This document shows positions 1 through 6,834 of a DNA stretch of 12,737 bases, piece after piece; within the stretch, counting starts at the first letter, position 1; each line of letters starts with the position of its first letter. The stretch comes from CALLQB01 sp036479275 (GTDB lineage: Bacteria > Actinomycetota > Acidimicrobiia > Acidimicrobiales > SHLQ01): positions 1 to 12,737 of the forward strand of contig CBERPN010000117.1 in the NCBI GenBank assembly GCA_965524675.1, written 5' to 3'. The notes beneath the pieces are model-generated. The model saw only the letters and a program-made list of their open reading frames with translations, was not told the origin of the DNA and did not search any database. The translations under genes and the position numbers were made by a program.

Positions 1-161
1 TAGTAATCGAGGCGTACGAGCTTGCGCACCGCCACACCGACATCCCGGTTTGTTCCACCGGTGCCGCTGGCCTGGCTGGCCTGCTCGCCAAGCCTCCCGA
101 AACCCGCGAGCGGGTCGGGCTGCTGTTTACCGGACTGGATCGATCGGCTGCGATCGAATGA
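1..161 (+). CDS. C-terminal end of a PLP-dependent fold type II enzyme (threonine synthase/dehydratase-like), 5' partial
   Basis: An open frame enters the window at base 3 and ends at TGA 159-161, giving about 52 C-terminal residues. It contains the stretch VCSTGAAGLAGLL followed by VGLLFTGLDR. A Ser/Thr-Gly-Ala-rich turn near the C-terminus followed by a hydrophobic strand ending in TG is typical of fold type II PLP enzymes (threonine synthase, threonine dehydratase, diaminopropionate ammonia-lyase), where this turn contacts the pyridine nitrogen of PLP. That family assignment is from memory and rests on a short tail, so the exact reaction is unknown. The stop overlaps the next start as ATGA, which implies translational coupling to the molybdenum hydroxylase subunit downstream. 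Confidence 0.6.
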   Translation, partial: VIEAYELAHRHTDIPVCSTGAAGLAGLLAKPPETRERVGLLFTGLDRSAAIE

Positions 162-1657
162 GTAGCGAGAGCGCTCAGCTACATGTCGTACAGACACCGG
201 GCACTGCGGTACGCCGAGTGCTGCGGCCAGCGACTATCGCTGATGCCCTTCGTGCCTTAGCCGCCGAACCCAATGCGCGGGCAGTGGCTGGTGGCACCGA
301 CCTGATACTCGACCTGGCTCGTAGCGGGTCCGGCGAAGCTGTCACCCTGGTCGATCTCAAGTCGATCGAGCATTTCGATGCCGTTGCCTCCGCCGAGACC
401 GAGTTCGTCCTCGGTGGCGGTGTTACCCACAATCAGATAGTGGCCGACGAACGGTTTCGGTTCCATGCGCTGCCGCTTGTTCAAGCGTGTGTCGAGATCG
501 GCTCACCGCAACTCCGTAACCGTGCAACGGTCGCGGGCAATTTGGTCACGGCCAGCCCTGCCAACGACACCATCTCGGCACTCATGGCGTTGAGGGCTTC
601 GCTCGATCTCGCTCGTCTCGGTAGCGACGGAGAAGTCGCCGAACGCAACATTGCGGCCGATGAGTTCTTCACCGGATTTCGCCGGACGGTACTAGAACCG
701 GGCGAGCTCATCACTGCTATTCGGGTTCCGAAGTTTCGCGAATCGGAGCGCGGAATATGGGTGAAGCTTGGCCTTCGCAAGGCGCAGGCCATCTCGGTAG
801 TTCATGGCGCGATAGTTCTCGACTTCGACGGTGTGGTGGTGACGGGAGCGCGGCTCGCTCTCGGAAGTGTTGCTCCCACCGTGGTGCTAGTCCCCGAGTT
901 TGGCGAGGCGTTGGTTGGCCATATTCTCGACGCCAGTACTATCGAAGCGGCGGCGACGGCGGCCGCTGCGGCGGTGCAACCAATCGATGATATTCGCGCC
1001 ACAGCCGAGTATCGGTCGAGCGTCATCGCGACACTTCTACGGCGCGCATTGCAGGCGATTGCCGATAATGCTGAGGCATCGATGTGGCTCGAGCGGCCCC
1101 CCGTTCTCGCTCCTAACCTCGGCCTGAGCGAGACCCCGGTATTGATTTCTGGAAGCACCGTCGACGACGACCATCAAATCACAGTAGTCGTCAACGGGCG
1201 CACTACCATCGCTGCTGGCGCCGCCTCGCGCACTTTGCTCGATTGGTTGCGCGATTGCGCCAGCGATGAAGTGATGCCGTTGTCGGGGGTCAAGGAGGGT
1301 TGCGCCGAAGGAGAGTGTGGGGCTTGCACCGTGCGCCTCGATGGTGCAGCGGTGATGAGCTGTCTCGTACCGGCCGCGCAGGCCGACGGGCACGAGGTCA
1401 CAACGGTCGAAGGCTTGGCCGATGGGTCGCACCTCAGACCGATCCAGCAGGCATTTATCAACGACTTCGCGGTGCAGTGCGGCTACTGCACGCCCGGTTT
1501 CTTGGTAGCCGCGTCGGCGCTGCTGGCCGAACATCCTTGGCCCAGCGACGATCAGATCAAAATGGCCCTGAGCGGTAACCTGTGCCGTTGCACCGGCTAC
1601 TACCCGATAATCGAAGCCGTCCGAACCGCCGCAGAACGCCGCCGCGAGACCCGGTAA
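158..1657 (+). CDS. Molybdenum hydroxylase FAD/[2Fe-2S] fusion subunit (FAD domain first, iron-sulfur domains last)
   Basis: Electron-transfer subunit of a xanthine dehydrogenase/CO dehydrogenase-family hydroxylase, 499 aa. Domains in order: FAD-binding domain (about residues 18-190) with AVAGGTDL at 42-49 and RATVAGN at 122-128, the two usual flavin-contact loops; CO-dehydrogenase flavoprotein C-terminal domain (about 199-305); a linker; a plant-ferredoxin-like [2Fe-2S] domain with C382, C387, C390 and C402; and an all-helical second [2Fe-2S] domain with C441, C444, C476 and C478. All eight cluster cysteines are present, so it should be functional. The known XdhA small subunit has Fe-S domains first and FAD last; here the order is reversed. 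Start: ATG 158 overlaps the upstream stop (ATGA). An in-frame ATG at 50 would add 36 residues lying over the upstream gene and unlike the family, so I reject it. The product presumably pairs with the Mo subunit starting at 1829. Substrate unknown. Confidence 0.93.
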   Translation: MSSESAQLHVVQTPGTAVRRVLRPATIADALRALAAEPNARAVAGGTDLILDLARSGSGEAVTLVDLKSIEHFDAVASAETEFVLGGGVTHNQIVADERFRFHALPLVQACVEIGSPQLRNRATVAGNLVTASPANDTISALMALRASLDLARLGSDGEVAERNIAADEFFTGFRRTVLEPGELITAIRVPKFRESERGIWVKLGLRKAQAISVVHGAIVLDFDGVVVTGARLALGSVAPTVVLVPEFGEALVGHILDASTIEAAATAAAAAVQPIDDIRATAEYRSSVIATLLRRALQAIADNAEASMWLERPPVLAPNLGLSETPVLISGSTVDDDHQITVVVNGRTTIAAGAASRTLLDWLRDCASDEVMPLSGVKEGCAEGECGACTVRLDGAAVMSCLVPAAQADGHEVTTVEGLADGSHLRPIQQAFINDFAVQCGYCTPGFLVAASALLAEHPWPSDDQIKMALSGNLCRCTGYYPIIEAVRTAAERRRETR

Positions 1658-1681
1658 AGGGTTATTACCTAGTGGCCGAAG

Positions 1682-1790
1682 CCTTCTGAAATTACTGTTC
1701 TGGTGACCGCCTATCGATCATTCAGCCAGTAGTTTCGTTTTACCTGTTGTAATTACTGTTCTGGTGATCGCATAGCAGTGATTTCGTCAG
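1682..1790 (+). repeat. Degenerate direct repeat, 61-bp period, between the two hydroxylase subunit genes
   Basis: Two copies of aattactgttctggtga plus four more bases lie at 1690-1710 and 1751-1771, with 20 of 21 positions identical and a start-to-start distance of 61 bp. Aligning with the same offset, 1682-1729 and 1743-1790 agree at about 36 of 48 positions, so the similarity fades outward from the core. It sits in the 171-bp gap (1658-1828) between stop and start of genes for two subunits of one enzyme. It could be a pair of binding sites for a regulator, or a decayed local duplication; no regulator gene lies in the window. I see no small gene or convincing terminator in this gap. Confidence 0.7.
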
Positions 1791-1814
1791 GAATTTCGGG
1801 GATTGGTTGAGCTA

Positions 1815-1821
1815 TTGGAGG
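1815..1821 (+). promoter_or_regulatory. Strong ribosome binding site of the Mo subunit
   Basis: ttggagg followed by 7 bases and ATG 1829. It is the best Shine-Dalgarno in the window and fixes the start. Combined with the 171-bp gap, it suggests this subunit is translated independently of its partner rather than by coupling. Confidence 0.8.
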
Positions 1822-1828
1822 TCCGTCG

Positions 1829-4066
1829 ATGACTGCTGGGGGGATTGGCGAACAGCCCATTCGACAAGATGCCTATGGCAAGGTCACGGGCAGCACTCGC
1901 TATCCCGGCGATCAGATTCCCCCCGACTCACTCCATGCCAAGGTGGTGTTCTCGAACCAGCCTCATGCGCGGATGATCTCCATCGACACTTCGGCGGCCG
2001 CTGTCGTGCCGGGTGTGGTGATCGTGCTCACCGCCCCCGACGTGCCGGTAAACGAGTATGGCCTGACGATGTTCGACCAACCGGTAATCGTTGGCGTTGG
2101 TGACACCGACCGAACCGCCGTGGCGTCCGACGTAAGCCGTTGGGAAGCCGACAAAATCGCAGTGGTGGTGGCAGAAACACCCGAGGCGGCGAGCGCAGGA
2201 GCCATGGCTATCGAGGTGGAGTGGGAACAACTCCCGATCGTCGACAACCTTGAAGCGGCCCGAACCGATGACGTGTTGGTGCACCCCGAATCTGGTTCCA
2301 ACACCTACTACGAACTCAAGATCGCCAAGGGCGAAATGGCCCAGGGTTGGGCCGAGGCTGACGTGGTGATCGAAGGGACCTACGAGTTACCCCACCAGGA
2401 GCATGCCTATCTTCAGGTCGAGGCGGCCACCGCATGGATCGACGACGAGGGTCGGATCACTGTCGAGACGACCGGTCAGTGGACTTCGGAAGATCGCCAA
2501 CAGATCGCGCATGCCCTCGACCTCGCCGAAGCCGACGTTCGGGTCATTTACGCCGCAATCGGAGGCGCGTTCGGCGGCAAGGAGGACATGACCCTTCAGA
2601 TCGTCCTCGCCCTCGCTGCCCGCAAGCTTGCTGACAAAGGCGTCGCTAGGCCGGTGCACTGTCGATGGTCGCGCGAAGAGTCGATCGTTGGTCACCACAA
2701 GCGTCACCGGGCAAAGATCACCGCCAAGCTCGGAGCTACCAGCGACGGCAAGATCACTGCGGTGGAGGCCGACGTTTGGTTTGACGCCGGGGCCTACAAC
2801 TACACGTCCAACAAAGTTCTGGGGAACGCGCACCTAAGTGTCGCCGGGGCCTACGAGATTCCCAACGCGCGCATCAACAGCCGTGCGGTGTACACAACCA
2901 GTGTTCCCGGTGGCGCGTTTCGGGGGTTTGGTGGCCCCCAGGGAGCCTTTGTTGCCGAAACTCAGATGAACAAACTGGCCGAAACGCTCGGTATCGACCC
3001 AGTGGAATTACGCCGACGCAATACACTACGCGATGGAAGCGAGGGCATTACCCAAGCCATCATGCCAGCGGGTGTCACCTTGCCGCAGGTCATCGACGCT
3101 TGCGCCGAGTCGGCTCAGCTCGATCGTCCGCTCGGGCCTGGCAAACCCTTTAACCCAATCGCCTCGCTACCGCCGTCGGCAACGGCCGTCAAACGTGGCC
3201 GAGGGTTTGCGGCCGGATACAAGAACGTCGGGTTCAGCTTTGGGTTTCCCGAGCGCTGCGAAGCGGAGGTTCACCTTCACGGCGAACCCGGCGATCTGTC
3301 GCCAGTGTCAGCCGAGGTCTTTCACGGTGGGGCCGATGTTGGTCAGGGTGCACATCTCGCGTTCAGGCAGATGACGGCCGAGGCTGTAGGCCTCCCACTT
3401 CATGCGGTCACCGGTACGTTCTCCGACACTGCCACCAGCGGTGATCCGGGTTCGGCGTCAGCGTCGCGGCTCACTTGGATGGCGGGAAATTCGATTCTTG
3501 GCGCCGCTAAAGAAGCCGACAAGGCCTGGCGTGACGGCGATCGACCAGGCATAGGTAAGTTCCGGTTTACGCCGCCCCCCACCGAGGTTCTCGATACCGA
3601 AACCGGGAAGGGCCAACCAAACTTCGCATACGGGTACATGGCACAAGTGGTCGAGGTGTCGGTCGATACCGAAACTGGGCACATTCGGGTCGATCGGGTG
3701 GTCAGCACCCACGACGTTGGCCGCGCAATCAATCCGCAACTCGTGAAAGGCCAAATCGAAGGCGCGGTAGCTCAGGCAAACGGCTACGTATTGGGCGAGA
3801 ATCTCGTAGTCGAAGATGGGCGGATCCAGAACTTCAGGTTGTCGAGTTACCTCATCCCCGGAATCGGCGACGTTCCTGAACACGTCGAGAGCGTAATCCT
3901 CGAGCTCGCCGACCCGCTCGGGCCTTGGGGTGCGAGGGGCATGGCCGAGATGCCCTATATCACCTACGCCCCAGCGGTCATCGCGGCTGTGCACGAAGCT
4001 ACCGGGATCTGGTTCGACCAATTCCCGCTAACTCCAACGCGAGTCCTCGCCGCACTGGCAGGCTAA
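1829..4066 (+). CDS. Molybdenum hydroxylase large subunit (xanthine dehydrogenase/aldehyde oxidase family, molybdopterin-binding)
   Basis: Catalytic subunit, 745 aa, close to the usual XdhB/CoxL size. It should bind the molybdenum-pterin cofactor and hydroxylate an organic substrate using water, handing electrons to the Fe-S/FAD partner encoded upstream. Visible family motifs: HQEHAYL at 189-195 (Q190 near Mo), GGAFGGKE at 245-252, GGAFRGFGGPQ at 361-371, a GSASAS loop at 541-546, HDVGRAINP near the end, and E707 in RGMAEMP, matching the catalytic base Glu. The CO-dehydrogenase active-site loop with Cys is absent, so it is not a true CoxL. E252 matches xanthine dehydrogenase Glu802 (bovine numbering), but N333 occupies the place of Arg880, so xanthine is doubtful as substrate. 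Start: ATG 1829 has a strong Shine-Dalgarno GGAGG at 1817-1821, 7 bases upstream. Family membership is certain; substrate is not. Confidence 0.93.
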   Translation: MTAGGIGEQPIRQDAYGKVTGSTRYPGDQIPPDSLHAKVVFSNQPHARMISIDTSAAAVVPGVVIVLTAPDVPVNEYGLTMFDQPVIVGVGDTDRTAVASDVSRWEADKIAVVVAETPEAASAGAMAIEVEWEQLPIVDNLEAARTDDVLVHPESGSNTYYELKIAKGEMAQGWAEADVVIEGTYELPHQEHAYLQVEAATAWIDDEGRITVETTGQWTSEDRQQIAHALDLAEADVRVIYAAIGGAFGGKEDMTLQIVLALAARKLADKGVARPVHCRWSREESIVGHHKRHRAKITAKLGATSDGKITAVEADVWFDAGAYNYTSNKVLGNAHLSVAGAYEIPNARINSRAVYTTSVPGGAFRGFGGPQGAFVAETQMNKLAETLGIDPVELRRRNTLRDGSEGITQAIMPAGVTLPQVIDACAESAQLDRPLGPGKPFNPIASLPPSATAVKRGRGFAAGYKNVGFSFGFPERCEAEVHLHGEPGDLSPVSAEVFHGGADVGQGAHLAFRQMTAEAVGLPLHAVTGTFSDTATSGDPGSASASRLTWMAGNSILGAAKEADKAWRDGDRPGIGKFRFTPPPTEVLDTETGKGQPNFAYGYMAQVVEVSVDTETGHIRVDRVVSTHDVGRAINPQLVKGQIEGAVAQANGYVLGENLVVEDGRIQNFRLSSYLIPGIGDVPEHVESVILELADPLGPWGARGMAEMPYITYAPAVIAAVHEATGIWFDQFPLTPTRVLAALAG

Positions 4067-4093
4067 CGCTGCAGTGGGTTCTCGGCTCGGCCA

Positions 4094-4119
4094 AGTATGG
4101 CCGTTATTGCGGCCATATT
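4094..4119 (+). other. Hairpin in the leader between the hydroxylase gene and purF
   Basis: A perfect 8-bp inverted repeat, tatggccg at 4096-4103 and cggccata at 4110-4117, encloses the 6-base loop ttattg. A further G-T and A-T pair can extend it at the base. No T-run follows, so a classic intrinsic terminator is not supported. It could be a T-less actinobacterial terminator for the Mo subunit transcript, or a protein-binding palindrome or RNA structure in the purF leader. It begins 28 bp after the upstream stop and ends about 70 bp before the purF start. Confidence 0.5.
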
Positions 4120-4186
4120 CCGCCCCGGCATGACAGGTTTTGGCCATCTACGGTTGGGTCGTCGAGGTGTGTAAGGATCGACACCC

Positions 4187-5734
4187 GTGATCGACGCTCC
4201 CGATGCCCCAGGTGAGCGCGACGATTCCGAAGCCGATACCCCGCGCGAAGCGTGTGGCGTCTTTGGGATTTACGCGCCGAACAGCCCAGTTGCCCATCAG
4301 ACCTACCTCGGGCTCTATGCGTTGCAGCACCGCGGTCAGGAGTCCGCTGGAATCGCGGTGAGCGACGGCGAAGCTGTCACCGTCGTGAAGGACATGGGTC
4401 TCGTCGCCACGGTCTTCGATGATCGAACCCTGGGTGCGTTGCCCGGAGATTTGGCGATCGGACAATGCCGCTACAGCACCACGGGCTCGAGTACCTGGCG
4501 CAATGCCCAGCCTGTGTATCGCGGGGTCGGCGACGTCGAGTTTGCGTTGGGTCACAACGGAAACCTCGTCAACACCGAAGCCCTAGCTGACGAATGGGGA
4601 ATGCTGCCGGGTGTGGTGTCGAGCGACACCGACCTAATTGCTGAAATGCTCGAACACGAGATCCTCGCCAACGACGAACTGCGACTTTCAGGTGCACTGC
4701 TAGCGGTTCTCCCTCGACTGCAAGGTGCATTCTCCCTGGTGTTGCTCGACAAGCAACATGTCATTGGGGTCCGCGACCCGAACGGCTTCCGGCCCTTGTG
4801 TCTAGGCAAGCTCGACGGCGGTTGGGTGCTGGCATCAGAAACACCGGCACTCGACGTGGTCGGTGCGACGTTCATTCGCGAACTCGATCCTGGTGAGATG
4901 GTCGTGATCGACGCCGATGGTCCCCGCTCGCATCGGCCGTTCGAATCGGTCGATCCGAAGTTGTGCTTGTTTGAGTTCGTCTACTTCGCACGACCCGACA
5001 GCATCCTATATGGCCAAAGCGTGCACGGAGCACGGGTCCGAATGGGTGAAACGTTGGCCGAACAGGCGCCGGTCGAAGCCGACCTGGTGATGGGTGTACC
5101 AGAGTCGGGTATCCCGGCGGCCGAGGGATTCGCCCGCCAAAGCGGCATCCCATTTGGCCAGGGTCTGGTGAAGAACCGATACATCGGCAGGACATTCATC
5201 GCGCCCACCCAAGAGCTGCGATCACTTGGCGTGCGGATGAAGCTGAACCCACTGCGCGACAACATTGAAGGCAAGCGGCTGATCGTGGTCGATGATTCGA
5301 TCGTGCGGGGCACAACCACCCAGGCCATGGTGGGCATGCTTCGCGAAGCGGGCGCCACCGAAGTGCATATGCGAATCTCTTCGCCCCCGTATCGGTGGCC
5401 CTGTTTTTACGGTATGGATACCGGCACCCGTGGAGAACTATTGGCAGCCAACCTCACCGTCGATGAGATTCGCGAGTATCTCAACGTCGACTCGTTGTCC
5501 TATCTTTCGCTCGAACGTCTGGTCTCGGCAACCGGTGCGGTAAATGCAGGGTTCTGCGACGCATGTCTCACCGGTTCGTATCCGGTTGAGATTCCGGTCG
5601 ACCTTTCGAAGAAGGTTTTGGAGCTCGATACTGCGCAGGACGTTGGACAGGTCGACCTCACCGATACCGCCCTGCTGCTCGATGACAGGGCCGGGCTGAT
5701 GCCCGCCGAACTCGCAACGGGTCGTAGCAAGTGA
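4187..5734 (+). CDS. purF: Amidophosphoribosyltransferase (glutamine PRPP amidotransferase)
   Basis: First committed step of purine synthesis: PRPP plus glutamine gives 5-phosphoribosylamine, in the cytoplasm. 515 aa. The N-terminal Ntn-type glutaminase domain begins at Cys23 (ACGVFGIYA), which should become the nucleophile after removal of a 22-residue propeptide; YALQHRGQESAG follows. The phosphoribosyltransferase domain carries the PRPP loop VVDDSIVRGTT at 367-377. Four cysteines, C260 (LCLFE), C406 (PCFYG), C457 and C460 (CDAC), match the [4Fe-4S] ligands of the Bacillus subtilis-type enzyme, so this is the iron-sulfur, propeptide-bearing class rather than the E. coli class. Start: GTG 4187; an in-frame TAA at 4172-4174 excludes earlier starts, and aagga sits 9 bases upstream. 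The stop overlaps purM by GTGA. Confidence 0.97.
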   Translation: MIDAPDAPGERDDSEADTPREACGVFGIYAPNSPVAHQTYLGLYALQHRGQESAGIAVSDGEAVTVVKDMGLVATVFDDRTLGALPGDLAIGQCRYSTTGSSTWRNAQPVYRGVGDVEFALGHNGNLVNTEALADEWGMLPGVVSSDTDLIAEMLEHEILANDELRLSGALLAVLPRLQGAFSLVLLDKQHVIGVRDPNGFRPLCLGKLDGGWVLASETPALDVVGATFIRELDPGEMVVIDADGPRSHRPFESVDPKLCLFEFVYFARPDSILYGQSVHGARVRMGETLAEQAPVEADLVMGVPESGIPAAEGFARQSGIPFGQGLVKNRYIGRTFIAPTQELRSLGVRMKLNPLRDNIEGKRLIVVDDSIVRGTTTQAMVGMLREAGATEVHMRISSPPYRWPCFYGMDTGTRGELLAANLTVDEIREYLNVDSLSYLSLERLVSATGAVNAGFCDACLTGSYPVEIPVDLSKKVLELDTAQDVGQVDLTDTALLLDDRAGLMPAELATGRSK

Positions 5735-6762
5735 GCGAAACCTACGAAGCGGCAGGTGTTTCCATCGAGGCCGGCGAAGAGGCGGTGCGCCGCATTGGAC
5801 CTCTGGTGAAGTCGACCTACCGGCCCGAGGTTCTCAGCAACCTCGGTGGATTTGGCGGCTTGTTCGATATCTCGAAGCTCGGCTACGACAATCCGGTTCT
5901 GGTCTCGACCACCGACGGGGTTGGAACCAAGGCGATCGTGGCATCTCAGATGCGCATGTATGACTCGATCGGCGTCGACCTCGTGGCGATGTGTGTCGAC
6001 GATCTGGTGTGCCAAGGCGCCCAGCCGTTGTTCTTTCTTGATTACGTCGCCACCGGCAAACTCGTTCCTGAAGAGATCGAGCACCTCGTCGACGGCATCG
6101 CCCGAGGTTGTCGCCAAGCCGGTTGTGCTCTTATTGGTGGTGAGATGGCCGAGCACCCTGGGGTGCTCGAACCCGGAGACTTCGACCTAGTCGGCTTCGC
6201 TGTGGGCGTTGTCGATCGTGCGCGGATCATCACTGGCGAGATGGTCGGGGCTGGCGACGTGCTTATTGGATTGCCATCGCCGAACCTACGGTCGAATGGA
6301 TTCTCTTTGGCTCGACGGGTGCTGTTCGAGGTGGCCGGTAAGTCACTTGTCGACCCGGCCTTCGACGGAGCCCCCCACAGTCTTGGCAAAGAGCTACTCC
6401 GGCCTTCGGTGATTTATGCACCGGCCGTGATGGCCGCGATCGAGGCCGGTTCGGTGCACGCCATCGCCCACGTGACCGGCGGGGGTTTGGCCGGAAACCT
6501 CGAGCGGGTACTGCCCGATGGCTCTGACGCCAGGGTCGATACCTCGACTTGGGAAGTCCCGCGCATCTTCTCCGAAATCCAGACCCTCGGAAACGTAAGC
6601 GACGCCGAGATGCGCACAGTGTTCAACATGGGCGTCGGAATGGTCCTAGCGGTCGCGGCCGAGGACGCTTCGACCGTGCTGGGAGTGTTGGAAGAGCACG
6701 GCCACCGGGCCACCCAAATTGGCGAAGTAGCCCCCGGCACTGGAACCGCCCACCTCAACTAA
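5731..6762 (+). CDS. purM: Phosphoribosylformylglycinamidine cyclo-ligase (AIR synthetase)
   Basis: Fifth step of purine synthesis: ATP-dependent closure of FGAM to aminoimidazole ribotide. 343 aa, the normal length. Recognisable family stretches in order: YEAAGVSIEAGEEAV at the start, NLGGFGGLFD, STTDGVGTKA (ATP/substrate loop), a GGEMAEHPG segment, GLPSPNLRSNGFSLAR, HVTGGGLAGNL and FNMGVGMVLAV. The start is GTG 5731, overlapping the purF stop as GTGA, so the two are translationally coupled. In many bacteria the second residue region reads GVDI; here it is GVSI, a small variation. Transcription likely ends in the hairpin after the stop. Confidence 0.97.
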   Translation: MSETYEAAGVSIEAGEEAVRRIGPLVKSTYRPEVLSNLGGFGGLFDISKLGYDNPVLVSTTDGVGTKAIVASQMRMYDSIGVDLVAMCVDDLVCQGAQPLFFLDYVATGKLVPEEIEHLVDGIARGCRQAGCALIGGEMAEHPGVLEPGDFDLVGFAVGVVDRARIITGEMVGAGDVLIGLPSPNLRSNGFSLARRVLFEVAGKSLVDPAFDGAPHSLGKELLRPSVIYAPAVMAAIEAGSVHAIAHVTGGGLAGNLERVLPDGSDARVDTSTWEVPRIFSEIQTLGNVSDAEMRTVFNMGVGMVLAVAAEDASTVLGVLEEHGHRATQIGEVAPGTGTAHLN

Positions 6763-6782
6763 TCGCCCCCACTCTGCAACTA

Positions 6783-6820
6783 GTGTCAGATTTGGCGGTT
6801 GGGACAGCCAAAGCTGACAC
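6783..6820. terminator. Hairpin between convergent purM and terC genes, probable bidirectional terminator
   Basis: The arms gtgtcagatttggc (6783-6796) and gccaaagctgacac (6807-6820) pair over 14 positions with a single A-G mismatch and a 10-base loop. It lies 20 bp after the purM stop and 14 bp after the terC stop on the other strand, the place expected for a shared terminator. Neither side has a T-run, so it may end transcription as a T-less hairpin, or merely protect mRNA ends. Confidence 0.65.
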
Positions 6821-6834
6821 GAGTTCGTGCCATG

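Noticed and set aside
50..157. Longer start for the FAD/Fe-S subunit at ATG 50
   Set aside because: The added 36 residues lie over the coding end of the upstream PLP gene and are Arg/Trp-rich, unlike the family. ATG 158 in the ATGA overlap is better.
2881..2940. CO dehydrogenase (coxL) assignment
   Set aside because: The loop reads GGAFRGFGG without the Cys-containing active-site sequence of form I CO dehydrogenase.
1829..5734. Mo hydroxylase next to purF read as a purine degradation/synthesis cluster
   Set aside because: The genes are separated by 120 bp with a hairpin, and the substrate pocket lacks the xanthine-binding Arg. Proximity alone does not support a purine link.
5500..6156. Minus-strand open frame of 218 codons across the purF-purM junction
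   Set aside because: Antisense to two clearly recognised genes, with no recognisable product. High GC makes such frames common.
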